Source: Nocardioides piscis (GTDB lineage Bacteria > Actinomycetota > Actinomycetes > Propionibacteriales > Nocardioidaceae). Taken from it: a DNA stretch of 64,000 nt. Location of the stretch: the NCBI RefSeq assembly GCF_011300215.1, contig NZ_CP049866.1, positions 248,001 through 312,000 of the forward strand, in the 5' to 3' direction. Below, piece by piece: positions 1 through 9,163 of this stretch (the stretch's first letter is position 1; each line of letters begins with the position of its first letter). The position numbers and the translations under genes are program-made. The notes under the pieces were generated by a model. The model was not told where the DNA came from. It searched no databases and saw only the letters and a program-made list of their open reading frames with translations.

Positions 1-538
1 GCTGGAGATCGCGGTCCGGCTGGCGCCCCTGAAGGTGCTGGAGGTGCCTTTCGTCTTCGCTGAGCGCCACGCAGGCGAGAGCAAGGCGTCGCTCCGCGAA
101 GGAATGAGGTTCGCGCGTCACCTGCTGCGCCTCAAGACCAGCGTGTCGAGCAGCTGGTTCCGCATGGCCGGCGTCGGAACTGTCGGGGGGACCGGGATCG
201 CGGTCAACACCGCCGCGCTCTGGCTGTTCATGGAGCACGCAGGACTCGGCCTCGCGATGGCGGCCCTGCTCGCGACCCAGCTCTCGACAGCGTGGAACTT
301 CGTGCTGTGCGATCGGCTCGTCTACCAACGCCGACGCCAGGGCGGCTGGATGCGGAGCTTCGTGTCCTACGCCCTGCTCAACAACCTCAGCCTGCTGATC
401 CGGCTGCCGCTGATGGGCGTCCTGATCGCCCAGCTCGCCATGGACTACCGCGTCGCCAACATCGCGACGCTCCTGCTCGTGTTCGTCGCCCGGTTCGCGG
501 TCGTGGACCGCACCATCTATCGAGGAGTACCCGCATGA
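1..538 (+). CDS. Polyprenol-phosphate glycosyltransferase C-terminus fused to GtrA domain (5' truncated)
   Basis: The frame is open from the first base, so the gene begins before the window. The first ~35 residues (motif VFAERHAGESKASL, then an amphipathic stretch ending HLLRLK) match the end of GT2 dolichol-phosphate mannose synthase-like enzymes. The rest, from about SSWFRMAGVGTVGG, is a four-helix GtrA-like membrane domain. Such fusions make or present a lipid-linked sugar, often mannose or glucose, at the membrane for later extracytoplasmic glycosyl transfer. An internal ATG at position 35 is not the real start because the GT2 homology runs through it. The stop overlaps the next ATG by four bases, so the two genes are translationally coupled. 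The sugar transferred cannot be told from this fragment. Confidence 0.85.
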   Translation, partial: LEIAVRLAPLKVLEVPFVFAERHAGESKASLREGMRFARHLLRLKTSVSSSWFRMAGVGTVGGTGIAVNTAALWLFMEHAGLGLAMAALLATQLSTAWNFVLCDRLVYQRRRQGGWMRSFVSYALLNNLSLLIRLPLMGVLIAQLAMDYRVANIATLLLVFVARFAVVDRTIYRGVPA

Positions 539-1728
539 CCATCACGTTCCCCACCAGGTCCGCCGCCAGGTCCGCTCCCAGGTCCGCTCCCGCGGCTGCG
601 CCCACACTGCGCAAGCCGTTGTGGCTCGACTACCAGTACGACATCCCCGGCCTGGTCCGCGTCGGCTCGCAGATCCCGCTGCCGGAGCTGGAGTACTTCC
701 GCATCCCGGCCCGGCCCGAACCCAACGGCATCGAGGTCCGCGTCGGGGAGGTCGGCGGACCCATGAGAGCGCACTCCCAAGTGACGTCGGCCGACGGCGT
801 GACCGTCTACGAGGAGCACCTCGGTCGACACGGGTCGAGCTTCCGGGTGGAGATGGGTTCTCCGCTGCACGTGACGGTCGGGCCCTTGCTCGCGAAGTCA
901 CCGCACGTGGCCTACACGAACATCATCGAGGCGCTGCTGCGGTTCTATGCCGTCACGAAGGGCAAGATCCTGCTGCACTCGGCCTGTCTCGACATCGGCG
1001 GCGTCGGCGTGATGCTCTCTGCCCGCACGGACACCGGCAAGACCGGGACCATCCTGCGGCTGCTGCGCGAGCAACGGGCCACCTTCCTGTCTGACGACAT
1101 GACGATCGTGGACACCGACGGCCTGGCCAGGACCTTCCCCAAGCCGCTGACGATCAGCCAGCACACCTTGCGTGCGATCGAGGCTGACGACCTGACGGCC
1201 AAGGAGTGGCGCAAGCTCCGGCTGCAGAGCCGCCTTCACAGCAAGGAGGGCCGAGGCATCGGCTTGTGGCTGGCCAAGTCGAACCTGCCGATCATGGCCA
1301 TGAACGCGGTGACCCAACGCATCGTGCCGCCCCCGAAGTACACCGCAGGCCGGCTCGTGCCGTGCCTGACCATGGACTCGGTCAGGGTGCGCGAGCTGTT
1401 CATCATCGAGCGATCTGCGCACTGCCTGGAACCGATCGAGCTCGACGACGCTGTCTCCGAGCTGCTGGAGAACACCGACGACGCCTACGGGTTCCCGCCC
1501 TTCGCGACCTTCGCGCCGACCATCGTGATGGACGGAATGGGGTGGGCCGAGCTGCGGGCCAGGGAGGAACAGATCCTGCGTGAGGCTCTGGCGTCCGGCA
1601 TCCGCGTGCGGCGCCTGGGATCTGACTGCTTCGACTGGGCCGACAGGATCCCCCAGCTGCTGCTCGAGGGCGGCCACCAGCAGGTGGCGCACGAGCGGGC
1701 GGCGGACACTGTCCCGCTCGTCAGCTGA
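535..1728 (+). CDS. HPr-kinase-like P-loop protein of a glycan locus
   Basis: A 397-residue protein starting at the ATG that overlaps the previous stop (ATGA); longer upstream in-frame reading would run through the GtrA gene. Residues ~155-190 resemble the HprK/PEPCK-type nucleotide-binding fold: LLHSACLDIGGVGV, then a Walker-A-like SARTDTGKT (~162-170), then FLSDDM (~184-189) in place of the HprK acidic motif. The P-loop is unusual, with RTDTGKT instead of GxSGxGKS. The N-terminus is low-complexity and rich in Arg/Ser/Ala/Pro, and no signal peptide is visible. Stand-alone HprK-like proteins occur in glycan and peptide clusters, where they may phosphorylate a small molecule or protein. Here the substrate is unknown, and membership of a cluster of export and glycosylation genes is the only functional hint. 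Confidence 0.65.
   Translation: MTITFPTRSAARSAPRSAPAAAPTLRKPLWLDYQYDIPGLVRVGSQIPLPELEYFRIPARPEPNGIEVRVGEVGGPMRAHSQVTSADGVTVYEEHLGRHGSSFRVEMGSPLHVTVGPLLAKSPHVAYTNIIEALLRFYAVTKGKILLHSACLDIGGVGVMLSARTDTGKTGTILRLLREQRATFLSDDMTIVDTDGLARTFPKPLTISQHTLRAIEADDLTAKEWRKLRLQSRLHSKEGRGIGLWLAKSNLPIMAMNAVTQRIVPPPKYTAGRLVPCLTMDSVRVRELFIIERSAHCLEPIELDDAVSELLENTDDAYGFPPFATFAPTIVMDGMGWAELRAREEQILREALASGIRVRRLGSDCFDWADRIPQLLLEGGHQQVAHERAADTVPLVS
556..591 (+). repeat. Three 12-bp tandem repeats
   Basis: Three head-to-tail copies of AGGTCCGCYSCC lie in the 5' end of the HprK-like gene. They encode RSAA/RSAP/RSAP in a flexible N-terminal tail. The in-frame 12-bp unit could vary in copy number without breaking the gene. 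Confidence 0.7.
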
Positions 1729-1767
1729 GGGTCGTCATGAGGGACCGCGCGTGGGGCGCAGGGACGC

Positions 1768-3333
1768 ATGGGGGCACAGGTGAGCTTGCTAGATGACCGG
1801 AAGGCTGCTCAGCACGCGCCGGCACACCATCCGCAGGACGTCTCGCGGGAGCCCAGGACCTCCGGTTCTGGGCTCCTAGCGGGTGTCCTGATCCTGGGCC
1901 TGGTCGTTCGACTGGCCTGGATCAACTCCGTCGGCTTCAACAGCGACGAGGCCGTCTATGCGGGTCAGGCCGCGTCCATCGCCGGGGACGAGGAGCTGTT
2001 CCCCTACTTCCCGATCTTCCGCGCCCACCCCTTGCTGTTCCAGACCACGGTTTCGTTGGCCTACCAGTTCGGGACCAGCGACGTCCTCGGCCGCCTGGTC
2101 TCGGTGGCGTTCGGCATGGCGACGATCGTGCTCACCTACTACCTCGGGCGCACGATGTACGGCCCCCGCGCCGGCCTGCTCGCCGCACTCGTGATCGCCG
2201 TGATGCCCTACCAGGTGGTGGTCACGCGCCAGGTGCTCCTGGACGGGGCGATGGTCACCTTCTCGACGCTGGCTCTGCTGATGACCGCCATGTATGGCAA
2301 GACACGTCACGGTGGGTGGCTGGTGGCGGCCGGGGCCGCGCTCGGGCTGACCTGTCTCACCAAGGAGACCGGTGTGCTGCTGGTGGGCAGCGTCTATGCC
2401 TTCCTGGCCCTCGCCCAACACCTCGGAACGAGGGTGCGAACGGCAGTGCTGGCACTGAGCGTCTGGTTGGTGGTGTTCGCTCCCTACCCGGTGTCGCTCA
2501 AGTTCGCCGACCGCGGCGAGACCGGTCAGAACTTCCTGGCCTGGCAGCTCTTCCGCAGGCCGAACCATGACTGGAAGTTCTATGCCGAGGTCGTGCCGCC
2601 CGCGATCGGCTGGGGTGTCGTCGCTGTCGCCGTCGCCGCGGTCGTCGTCTCCCGGAAGCGGTGGAGCTGGCGGGAGACGCTGCTGGTCTGTTGGATCGCT
2701 GTCCCGATCGTCGTGTTCGAGATCTGGGCGGTGAAGGGTTTCCAATACCTCCTCCCGATCAGCACGCCGGTCGCGGTGCTCGCGGCGATGGGCGTCGTCA
2801 GGCTCACGGCACACGTCGGCAGGTGGCGCACCCCTGTCACGGTGGCCATGGTCGCAGCCGTCTTCCTCAGCTGCCTGGTCCCCACGATCGCCCGCATCCG
2901 TCCGTCCGAGAGCGACACCTTCCTCGCCGGCAGCGGTGGGGTTCCGGGCGGGCGTGAGACCGGGCACTGGATCCGCGACAACGTCCCCGAAGGGGCCCAG
3001 ATGCTCGCCCTCGGACCGTCCATGGCGAACATCATCGAGTTCTACGGGCGGCGCCGGGTCTACGGGTTGTCGGTCAGCACCAATCCACTGAACCGCAACC
3101 CCACCTACCAGCCCATCCCCAACCCAGACCTGGCGATCCGACGCAACACGCTGCAGTACCTCGTGTGGGACTCGTTCTCCGCGGGCAGGTCGCCCTTCTA
3201 CTCCGCGAGGATGCGCCGCTACGTCGAGCGCTACAACGGCCGCGCCATCCACACGGAGTCGGTGTCCGTGCGCGGACGCGACGGGGAGACGGTGACCAAA
3301 CCGGTCATCATCGTCTACGAGGTGCGGCCATGA
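1768..3333 (+). CDS. GT39-family membrane mannosyltransferase-like protein
   Basis: A 521-residue polytopic membrane protein. After a cytosolic N-terminus and the first membrane helix come INSVGFNSDEAVYAGQA, with the acidic pair expected in the first external loop of GT-C enzymes, and FRAHPLLFQ, a variant of the conserved HPP/HPL loop. About ten hydrophobic helices follow, then a soluble C-terminal domain with NRNPTYQPIPNPD. GT39/ArnT-like enzymes move a sugar from a polyprenyl-phosphate donor to a protein or glycan outside the membrane, which fits the polyprenol-phosphate synthase upstream. The stop codon overlaps the ATG of the phosphoesterase gene. The family call is secure; the donor (probably polyprenol-P-mannose) is inferred. 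Confidence 0.8.
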   Translation: MGAQVSLLDDRKAAQHAPAHHPQDVSREPRTSGSGLLAGVLILGLVVRLAWINSVGFNSDEAVYAGQAASIAGDEELFPYFPIFRAHPLLFQTTVSLAYQFGTSDVLGRLVSVAFGMATIVLTYYLGRTMYGPRAGLLAALVIAVMPYQVVVTRQVLLDGAMVTFSTLALLMTAMYGKTRHGGWLVAAGAALGLTCLTKETGVLLVGSVYAFLALAQHLGTRVRTAVLALSVWLVVFAPYPVSLKFADRGETGQNFLAWQLFRRPNHDWKFYAEVVPPAIGWGVVAVAVAAVVVSRKRWSWRETLLVCWIAVPIVVFEIWAVKGFQYLLPISTPVAVLAAMGVVRLTAHVGRWRTPVTVAMVAAVFLSCLVPTIARIRPSESDTFLAGSGGVPGGRETGHWIRDNVPEGAQMLALGPSMANIIEFYGRRRVYGLSVSTNPLNRNPTYQPIPNPDLAIRRNTLQYLVWDSFSAGRSPFYSARMRRYVERYNGRAIHTESVSVRGRDGETVTKPVIIVYEVRP

Positions 3334-4697
3334 GCGCCCGCCCGCTCCGTCGCGCAGTCTCCGCGGCCGCTGTCGTCACCGCCATCGTGCTGCTGACGGT
3401 TGCTCCTGGCCTGCCTGGCGCCGACGCCGACGCACGAGACAGCGCTCCTCCCACTGCCACGCCCATCAAGCACTTCATCAGTCTCATGCAGGAGAACCAC
3501 ACGTTCGACAACTACTTCGGCACCTATCCGGGCGCCGACGGCATCCCGCCCGGCACCTGCATGCCCACCGGCACACCCGGGGAGTGCGTGGAGCCCTGGC
3601 ACCTCACCGGGACGGCCACCGAGGACCTCGGTCACAACTTCGAGACGTTCGAGAACCAGTACAACGGCGGGAAGATGGACGGCTTCCTCACCACGTTCTC
3701 CGACGCGCGCATGGAGAACCCGGACCTCCCGATGGGCTACTACGACCGCACGGACCTGCCCTTCTACTGGAACGTGGCCGATGAGTTCGTGCTCTTCGAC
3801 CGCAACTTCACGTCCGCGAACGCGGGGAGCGTCGCCAACCACATGTACTGGGTGACCGGCACCCCCGGTGGGGAGACGGAGACGATCCCGGACGAGGGCT
3901 TCAAGGTGCCGACGATCTTCGACCGTCTGCAGGAAGCCGGGATCTCCTGGAAGTTCTACGTCGAGAACTACGACCCCCGGATCACGTTCCGCTCGCGCGG
4001 AGTGAGTGACCGCGGTTCGCAGGTCATCTGGTGCCCGCTGCTCGCCTACGCCCGTTTCGTCGACGACCCGGAGCTCAACAGCCGCATCGTGTCCATGGAT
4101 GAGTACTACAAGGACCTGGAGGAAGGGACCCTCCCTGCGGTCAGCTACCTCGTGCCGTCGGGGTCGAGCGAGCACCCGCCGGGAAGCATCGCCGCCGGTC
4201 AGGCCTTCGTGTCCAACCTGATCAGTGCACTGATGCGAAGCAGCTCGTGGTCATCCTCAGCGTTCATGTGGACCTATGACGACTGGGGCGGCTTCTACGA
4301 CCACGTGGCCCCGCCGCAGGTCGACGACCACGGCTACGGTTTCCGGGCTCCGGCGCTGCTCGTCAGCGCCTACGCCAAGCAGGGCCACATCGACCACACC
4401 GAGATCGACTTCACCTCCCAGCTGAAGTTCATCCAGGAGAACTGGGGCCTGCGCCCCCTCGCCGAGCGCGATGCGGCGGCGAACGGTTTGTCATCAGCAT
4501 TCGACTTCCGTGCTCCACCGCGCGAGCCCAAGTTCGTGAGCCCGGAGGTGAAGCCGGAGGTTGTCCGGGTCGACGGCCAGGACGTCGTCTACACGAGCTA
4601 CGGCATCGGGCTCCTCCTCGGGACCGGCATCAGCCTGGCTGCAGTCCTGCACGTGGGCCGTCACCACCGAGCACGAGCGGGGGTTCGACAAAGATGA
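3330..4697 (+). CDS. Secreted phospholipase C/acid phosphatase-like phosphoesterase
   Basis: A 455-residue protein with an N-terminal signal segment (RRAVSAAAVVTAIVLLTVAPG) and the bacterial phosphoesterase (AcpA/PLC) fold. Visible motifs are FISLMQENHTFDNYFGTYPG near the start, EHPPGSIAAGQAFV, and WTYDDWGGFYDHVAPP, which supply metal and active-site residues in this family. A C-terminal hydrophobic stretch (GIGLLLGTGISLAAVLHVG) followed by basic residues suggests a membrane anchor. The start is the ATG overlapping the GT39 stop; the upstream in-frame extension lies inside that gene. It should hydrolyse a phosphodiester or phosphomonoester outside the cell, possibly a lipid-linked or glycan-bound phosphate made by this locus. 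Confidence 0.85.
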   Translation: MSARPLRRAVSAAAVVTAIVLLTVAPGLPGADADARDSAPPTATPIKHFISLMQENHTFDNYFGTYPGADGIPPGTCMPTGTPGECVEPWHLTGTATEDLGHNFETFENQYNGGKMDGFLTTFSDARMENPDLPMGYYDRTDLPFYWNVADEFVLFDRNFTSANAGSVANHMYWVTGTPGGETETIPDEGFKVPTIFDRLQEAGISWKFYVENYDPRITFRSRGVSDRGSQVIWCPLLAYARFVDDPELNSRIVSMDEYYKDLEEGTLPAVSYLVPSGSSEHPPGSIAAGQAFVSNLISALMRSSSWSSSAFMWTYDDWGGFYDHVAPPQVDDHGYGFRAPALLVSAYAKQGHIDHTEIDFTSQLKFIQENWGLRPLAERDAAANGLSSAFDFRAPPREPKFVSPEVKPEVVRVDGQDVVYTSYGIGLLLGTGISLAAVLHVGRHHRARAGVRQR

Positions 4698-5809
4698 GCG
4701 TCAGGTCGATCTTCCACGTGCTCCTGGTCGGCGCAGGCCTGATCCTCACCATCAGCGCAACGTCCCTGGCCCCGGTTGTCGCCGCGTCGGGAGCGCCCGC
4801 GGTCGAGTGCGTGCCGAACCCGGCCCGCAGCCTGGTCGTGGCCACGGTGCCACGCGTGCAGGGATTCGCGTTCCAGGTCGACGAGCGGCGCTATCGGACA
4901 GGCCGGTCCGGCACGGTCCGGATCGAGCCGGTGACCTGCCCGGAAGGAGTCGAGGCTCTCGCCCCGATCACCGAGAAGATCGACCAGGGCAACGGCACGA
5001 CTGCGACGTTCGACGCGTGGTACGGCTCGGAGCTGATCGAGCGGGAGCGTGGCGACGGCACCTTGTATGCCGCCTTCAGCCAGGACGTGCAGGTGGACCT
5101 GAAGCTCGTGGACCTCGCCGACCGACCGGTCGCTCGTGACGCCGTGGGAACGATCGTCATCAAGGGGAGCACTGGTGCATTGGAGGAGCTGAAGCCCGGC
5201 GATTCCACTCTCACCCTGCATGCCAGCCGCGTCGTCCGCTTCTCCAACGGCCTGGTCAGCAAGGACATCCTCTGGTCAGTGCAGAGCGCGGACGTCGAGG
5301 GGAACACGGCCGTCAACCGCGGGCAGGTCCGCTTCGAGCCGCGGAAGACGCGCTCGGTCACGGTGCCGCTGATGCTCTTCACACTGCGAGTTGCGGTGCG
5401 CGACGTCATCCTGCGCCGCTCGGTCGGCGACCGCGTCGTCGTCGTGTCACCTGACGGGTCGAAACGCGGCGTGCGGCTCGACTCCGAGGCGAGCGGCGAA
5501 GTCGCCGCGCTCGCCCGCGGCCACTACCTCCTGCGGGCGAGTGGCGGCTCGATCGCGATGGGCTTCGAACAGCCCGTCGCAGTCTCGCGGCCGCAGGAGG
5601 CCGAGCTCACCGTCATCAGCCGCGCCGACCTAATCATCGCTGGCGGGGCGGTCTTCTCGGTGGCCATCGGACTGCTCGTCGTCGGCTGGCGTCTACGTGG
5701 ACGAGCCGGGCGGCCGAAGCAGCCTGTGGCACCACTGCCCGAGGAACACCCAGAGGGGCCGGCTGTCCGCGATGAGACCGGCCGCAGCCCGGAGAAGGCG
5801 ACGACATGA
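4694..5809 (+). CDS. Exported membrane-anchored protein of unknown function
   Basis: A 371-residue protein with a Sec-type signal peptide (residues 1-31, VLLVGAGLILTISATSLAPVV then AAS), a large extracytoplasmic beta-rich region, and one C-terminal membrane helix (ADLIIAGGAVFSVAIGLLVVGW) followed by a charged, Pro-rich cytosolic tail. Two cysteines (VECVPN and VTCPEG) near the start of the mature part may form a disulphide. No family was recognised. It overlaps both neighbours by ATGA, so it is made together with the phosphoesterase and the GH99-like enzyme. A structural or accessory role in surface glycan export is a guess from position only. Confidence 0.75.
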   Translation: MSVRSIFHVLLVGAGLILTISATSLAPVVAASGAPAVECVPNPARSLVVATVPRVQGFAFQVDERRYRTGRSGTVRIEPVTCPEGVEALAPITEKIDQGNGTTATFDAWYGSELIERERGDGTLYAAFSQDVQVDLKLVDLADRPVARDAVGTIVIKGSTGALEELKPGDSTLTLHASRVVRFSNGLVSKDILWSVQSADVEGNTAVNRGQVRFEPRKTRSVTVPLMLFTLRVAVRDVILRRSVGDRVVVVSPDGSKRGVRLDSEASGEVAALARGHYLLRASGGSIAMGFEQPVAVSRPQEAELTVISRADLIIAGGAVFSVAIGLLVVGWRLRGRAGRPKQPVAPLPEEHPEGPAVRDETGRSPEKATT

Positions 5810-6999
5810 ACCGACTCCCTCGATTTCTCATCACCGTGCTGCTCGTCCTGGGGACACTGGGAACCACTGCGCCTGCGTCGTACGCGAACGACGAGGTGGG
5901 CTTCCCCGTGCTCGCCTACTACTACATCTGGTACACGCCGACCTCTTGGGACAGGGCCAAGACCGACCTGCCCCTGCTCGGGCGCTACTCGAGCGACGAG
6001 AAATCGGTGATGGCGGCGCACGCGCGCGACGCGAAGTCCGCCGGTCTCGACGGGTTCCTGGTGAGCTGGAAGCACACGCCGGACCTCGATCGGCGTCTGG
6101 GGCTGATGGTCGAGACTGCACGTGAGCACGACCTGACGCTGGGCATCGTCTACCAGGGCCTCGACTTCTTCCGGCGGCCGCTCCCGCCGGCGCGGGTCGC
6201 CGACGACCTCCGATGGTTCGTCGACCAGTACGGCGACGACCCGGTCTTCTCCGTGCAGGGACGTCCGCTGGTCATCTGGTCGGGGACCTGGGAGTCGACT
6301 CCCCGCCAGATCGGGCGGGTGACGTCGCAGGTCCGCGACCGCGCCCGGGTGCTTGCCTCCCAGCGCAGCGCAGAGGAGTACGACGCGGTCGCGCCCCACG
6401 TGGACGGCAACGCCTACTACTGGTCGGCCATGGACCCATACGTCGACACGTGGGCGCAGGAACGGCTCGACGAGCTGTCCGCAGCCGTGCATGCCTCGGG
6501 CGGGCTGTGGATCCCCTCCGTCTCGCCGGGATTCGACGCTCGACTGGTGGGAGGACACCGGCTGATCGAACGACACGACGGCGACACGCTGCGCGAGGAG
6601 TGGCGGCTCGCGGTGAACTCCTCGCCGGACGCTGTGGCGATCCTCAGCTGGAACGAGTTCAGCGAGAACTCGCACGTCGAGCCGAGCACGCGCTACGGCA
6701 ACGAGAGCCTGCGCGCGCTCGCATCCATCCTCTCCGCGACCGTTCCGGACGAGATCGCCGCCGACTCCAGCGCTCCCGGCGGCGGCGCAGGGTTTCCCGT
6801 CCGTCCGGTCGCACTGCTGGTCGTGGCGTTCGGCACCATCGCCGGATCGCTGTCGGCGCTCGTGCGACGGCGGCTGCGCAACCGGCAGGGGGTAGAGACG
6901 ACGGCGGACGGACCGGACGAGGACCTCGATCTCGACGGCTGGGAAGCGGACGACGACCGCCTGAGGCTGGCGCTGAGGCGGAGGTCCGACCCATGGTGA
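5806..6999 (+). CDS. Membrane-anchored GH99-like glycosidase
   Basis: A 397-residue protein with a signal peptide (residues 1-27), a GH99-like TIM-barrel domain (~30-310) and a C-terminal membrane helix with an acidic tail. Family signatures are FPVLAYYYIWYTP at the start, GLDGFLVSWKH, VFSVQGRPLVIWSG, and the C-terminal AILSWNEFSENSHVEPS, which resembles the WNEW/EP motif carrying catalytic acidic residues. Characterised GH99 enzymes are endo-alpha-1,2-mannosidases or mannanases, so a mannose-containing substrate fits this locus. It may trim or release the glycan made by the operon. Orientation, with the catalytic domain outside and the tail inside, is inferred from the signal peptide. Starts at an ATGA overlap. 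Confidence 0.8.
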   Translation: MNRLPRFLITVLLVLGTLGTTAPASYANDEVGFPVLAYYYIWYTPTSWDRAKTDLPLLGRYSSDEKSVMAAHARDAKSAGLDGFLVSWKHTPDLDRRLGLMVETAREHDLTLGIVYQGLDFFRRPLPPARVADDLRWFVDQYGDDPVFSVQGRPLVIWSGTWESTPRQIGRVTSQVRDRARVLASQRSAEEYDAVAPHVDGNAYYWSAMDPYVDTWAQERLDELSAAVHASGGLWIPSVSPGFDARLVGGHRLIERHDGDTLREEWRLAVNSSPDAVAILSWNEFSENSHVEPSTRYGNESLRALASILSATVPDEIAADSSAPGGGAGFPVRPVALLVVAFGTIAGSLSALVRRRLRNRQGVETTADGPDEDLDLDGWEADDDRLRLALRRRSDPW

Positions 7000-7550
7000 G
7001 GCCCCAGGACAGCGGCACTCGTTCCCGGCGAGCCACGGCAGCGTGGCTGGTCGGCGTCCTGGGTGCTCACGGTCTGGCCGCTTCGGGCTGCTCATCAGAG
7101 TCCGCGCCGTCGGATGGCCCGCACCGTGCTGCGGCGGCCACGAGACCCGCCACCGCGGAAGCGTGCACGGTGACGCCACGGCGACCGCGCATGCTGGGTC
7201 TCCGAGCGGTGGACGCCGAGACCGTGCGGATCGCGCCGGAGGTCGTGGGCGAGAAGCTCACCTGGGCCACGCGGTCGCGAAAGGTGATCGCCTGGGTCGG
7301 TGTCGACGCGCTGGACGAGTTCGAGGACCTCGACTTCGTACCGGTGGACGTCGAGGGGACGAACCCACCGCGGAAGTGGACCACCCGGGTCCGGCCAGAC
7401 CTGTTCGTGGTCGAGGCGCAGACAGGGCACCCCGAACCCTGCGACCTGCTCTACGTGTCCACCGAAGGGCTTCCCGGCGATGCGGCCCTCGAGGTCGCCG
7501 ACGTCCTGCGCGTGACCTTCGGCCCCGGGGAGGACGTGACGCCACCGTGA
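6993..7550 (+). CDS. Small exported protein, possible lipoprotein
   Basis: A 185-residue protein beginning at an ATG that overlaps the GH99-like stop by seven bases; a GTG three bases later is an alternative. After basic residues comes a hydrophobic segment ending LGAHGLAASGCSSE. The Cys followed by Ser/Glu looks like a lipoprotein site, but the preceding ASG is a weak lipobox. The mature part is about 160 residues, with four cysteines counting the putative lipid Cys and no recognised domain. It closes the tightly coupled run of genes. The following gene has its own ribosome-binding site 65 bases further on. Confidence 0.6.
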   Translation: MVRPQDSGTRSRRATAAWLVGVLGAHGLAASGCSSESAPSDGPHRAAAATRPATAEACTVTPRRPRMLGLRAVDAETVRIAPEVVGEKLTWATRSRKVIAWVGVDALDEFEDLDFVPVDVEGTNPPRKWTTRVRPDLFVVEAQTGHPEPCDLLYVSTEGLPGDAALEVADVLRVTFGPGEDVTPP

Positions 7551-7615
7551 CCTCCCCAACGACGCGTACGAGCCCGACACCACCAACTCAGCAACGACCG
7601 AAAAGAGGAACCACG

Positions 7616-9154
7616 ATGTCCAGGACCTTGAAGAGGATCACCACTGTGATGGCTGCCGCTGCCATCGCTGTGCTGCCCGCCACCGCGCTCGTCCCGCCCG
7701 CCGGTGCGGCGACGTCGCTGGGCCCAGTCGCCGACAGCTACGTCGACTCCGGCAGCCCGACCCGGAACTACGGCGCCCGGTCCTACGTGAAGTCGGACGG
7801 GAGCCCGACCTTGGTCAGCTACGTGAAGTTCACGGTGGCCGGCAGCAGCCCCATCGGCTACGCCGCACTTCGGCTGCGTGCCCTCAGCCAGCAGCGGACA
7901 GGAGTCACCGTGCACTCGGTGGCGGAGAACGGATGGTCCGAGAGTGGCCTCAGCTACCAGAACCGGCCCCCGGTCGGCGCCGCACTGGGCGAGACAGGGC
8001 CGACCACTGCGGGAGTCTGGTACACCGTCGACGTGTCGTCGCTCGTCACCGGCGCCGGCACCTACTCGTTCGCGCTGACCACGACCAACAACACCTCGGT
8101 CAAGTTCGCGAGCAGGGAGAGCGGCGCGGACGCCCCCCAGCTCATCCTGGACACCTCCCCGCCCCCGACCTCCACCTCGTTCGACCTGCAGCGCATCGGG
8201 GACGTCTACCAAGCCGTCTCGCCACAGACCGGCAGCACCTACACCGGCTCGTTGAAGTTCGCGGGCGAGCACGCCGTGGCGGAGCTCGAGGACAGCGGTG
8301 GTGGGACGTTGAACTTCGCGCCCGGCGTCTACGACTTCGGGTCCGAGTACTTCAAGTTCCAAGGCGTGCACAACGTCACGTTCGCGGGAGCCGGGATGGA
8401 CGAGACCATCATCCGCAACTACACGAGCGCGGCGGCCGACACAGAACCGTTCAACTTCTCGGGAGCCTTCGACATCACGGTTCGCGACCTGACGGTCAGC
8501 GCCGGCGGACCCGGACGCTCGACCAGCGATGCGCTCGACTTCGACAACGGCAACAACTGCCTCGTCGAGAACGTGAAGGTCGTTGACTCGCGCGCCAAGG
8601 GCATCGTCTTCGATGGCAAGAACGACAGCTGGAACTCGGCGAACAACGTCGTACGGGGAGTCGTCATCACCGGAGTCGACTCGATCGGCATCCACCTGTT
8701 GGCGGCGACGGACAACCTGATCGAGAACTCCCACATCTCGAACACGGGAACCTACGGGATCCAGGCGGGCAAGGCCTCGACCGGTGCCGATCAGGCCAAC
8801 AAGAAGGCCAGCCGCAACATCATCCGCAACAACGTGATCGACCAGGCCGGGCAGGACGGCATCAACGTCAACAGCGGTGACGACAACCAGGTCATCGCGA
8901 ACACCGTCACCAACAGCTCCGACGACGTCTCGGGACGCGACGGCATCAGGATCTCCACGAGTGACGGCATCACGTCGCAGCGCAACGTGGTCAGCGGCAA
9001 CACCGCGACCGACACGCAGGCGACGAAGACGCAGAGGTACGGCTTGAACCTCGTGTCCTCCTCAGTGATCGGGACGGTCGTCCGTGACAACGACTTCACG
9101 GGCAACCTCCTCGGGCCGATCCGCGACCTCGGCACCTCCACCGTCTACGAATAG
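7616..9154 (+). CDS. Secreted DNRLRE (CBM96-like) plus right-handed beta-helix protein
   Basis: A 512-residue secreted protein. The ATG is preceded by an AAAGAGGAA ribosome-binding site, and a signal peptide (1-31, ending PPAGA) follows. Residues ~34-185 form a DNRLRE/CBM96-type beta-sandwich (LGPVADSYVDSGSPTRNYG, TVHSVAENGWSESGLSY, LASRE-like FASRESGADAP). From ~190 to the end are repeated N-rich coils typical of a pectate-lyase-like parallel beta-helix (NCLVENVKVVDSRAKGIVF, NLIENSHISNTGTYGIQAG, NIIRNNVIDQAGQDGI). Such proteins bind or cleave polysaccharide outside the cell. No catalytic set is identifiable, so a lyase, epimerase or adhesin role remains open. The same DNRLRE domain recurs in the next gene, which suggests both bind one glycan. 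Confidence 0.8.
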   Translation: MSRTLKRITTVMAAAAIAVLPATALVPPAGAATSLGPVADSYVDSGSPTRNYGARSYVKSDGSPTLVSYVKFTVAGSSPIGYAALRLRALSQQRTGVTVHSVAENGWSESGLSYQNRPPVGAALGETGPTTAGVWYTVDVSSLVTGAGTYSFALTTTNNTSVKFASRESGADAPQLILDTSPPPTSTSFDLQRIGDVYQAVSPQTGSTYTGSLKFAGEHAVAELEDSGGGTLNFAPGVYDFGSEYFKFQGVHNVTFAGAGMDETIIRNYTSAAADTEPFNFSGAFDITVRDLTVSAGGPGRSTSDALDFDNGNNCLVENVKVVDSRAKGIVFDGKNDSWNSANNVVRGVVITGVDSIGIHLLAATDNLIENSHISNTGTYGIQAGKASTGADQANKKASRNIIRNNVIDQAGQDGINVNSGDDNQVIANTVTNSSDDVSGRDGIRISTSDGITSQRNVVSGNTATDTQATKTQRYGLNLVSSSVIGTVVRDNDFTGNLLGPIRDLGTSTVYE

Positions 9155-9163
9155 GAATACGTC

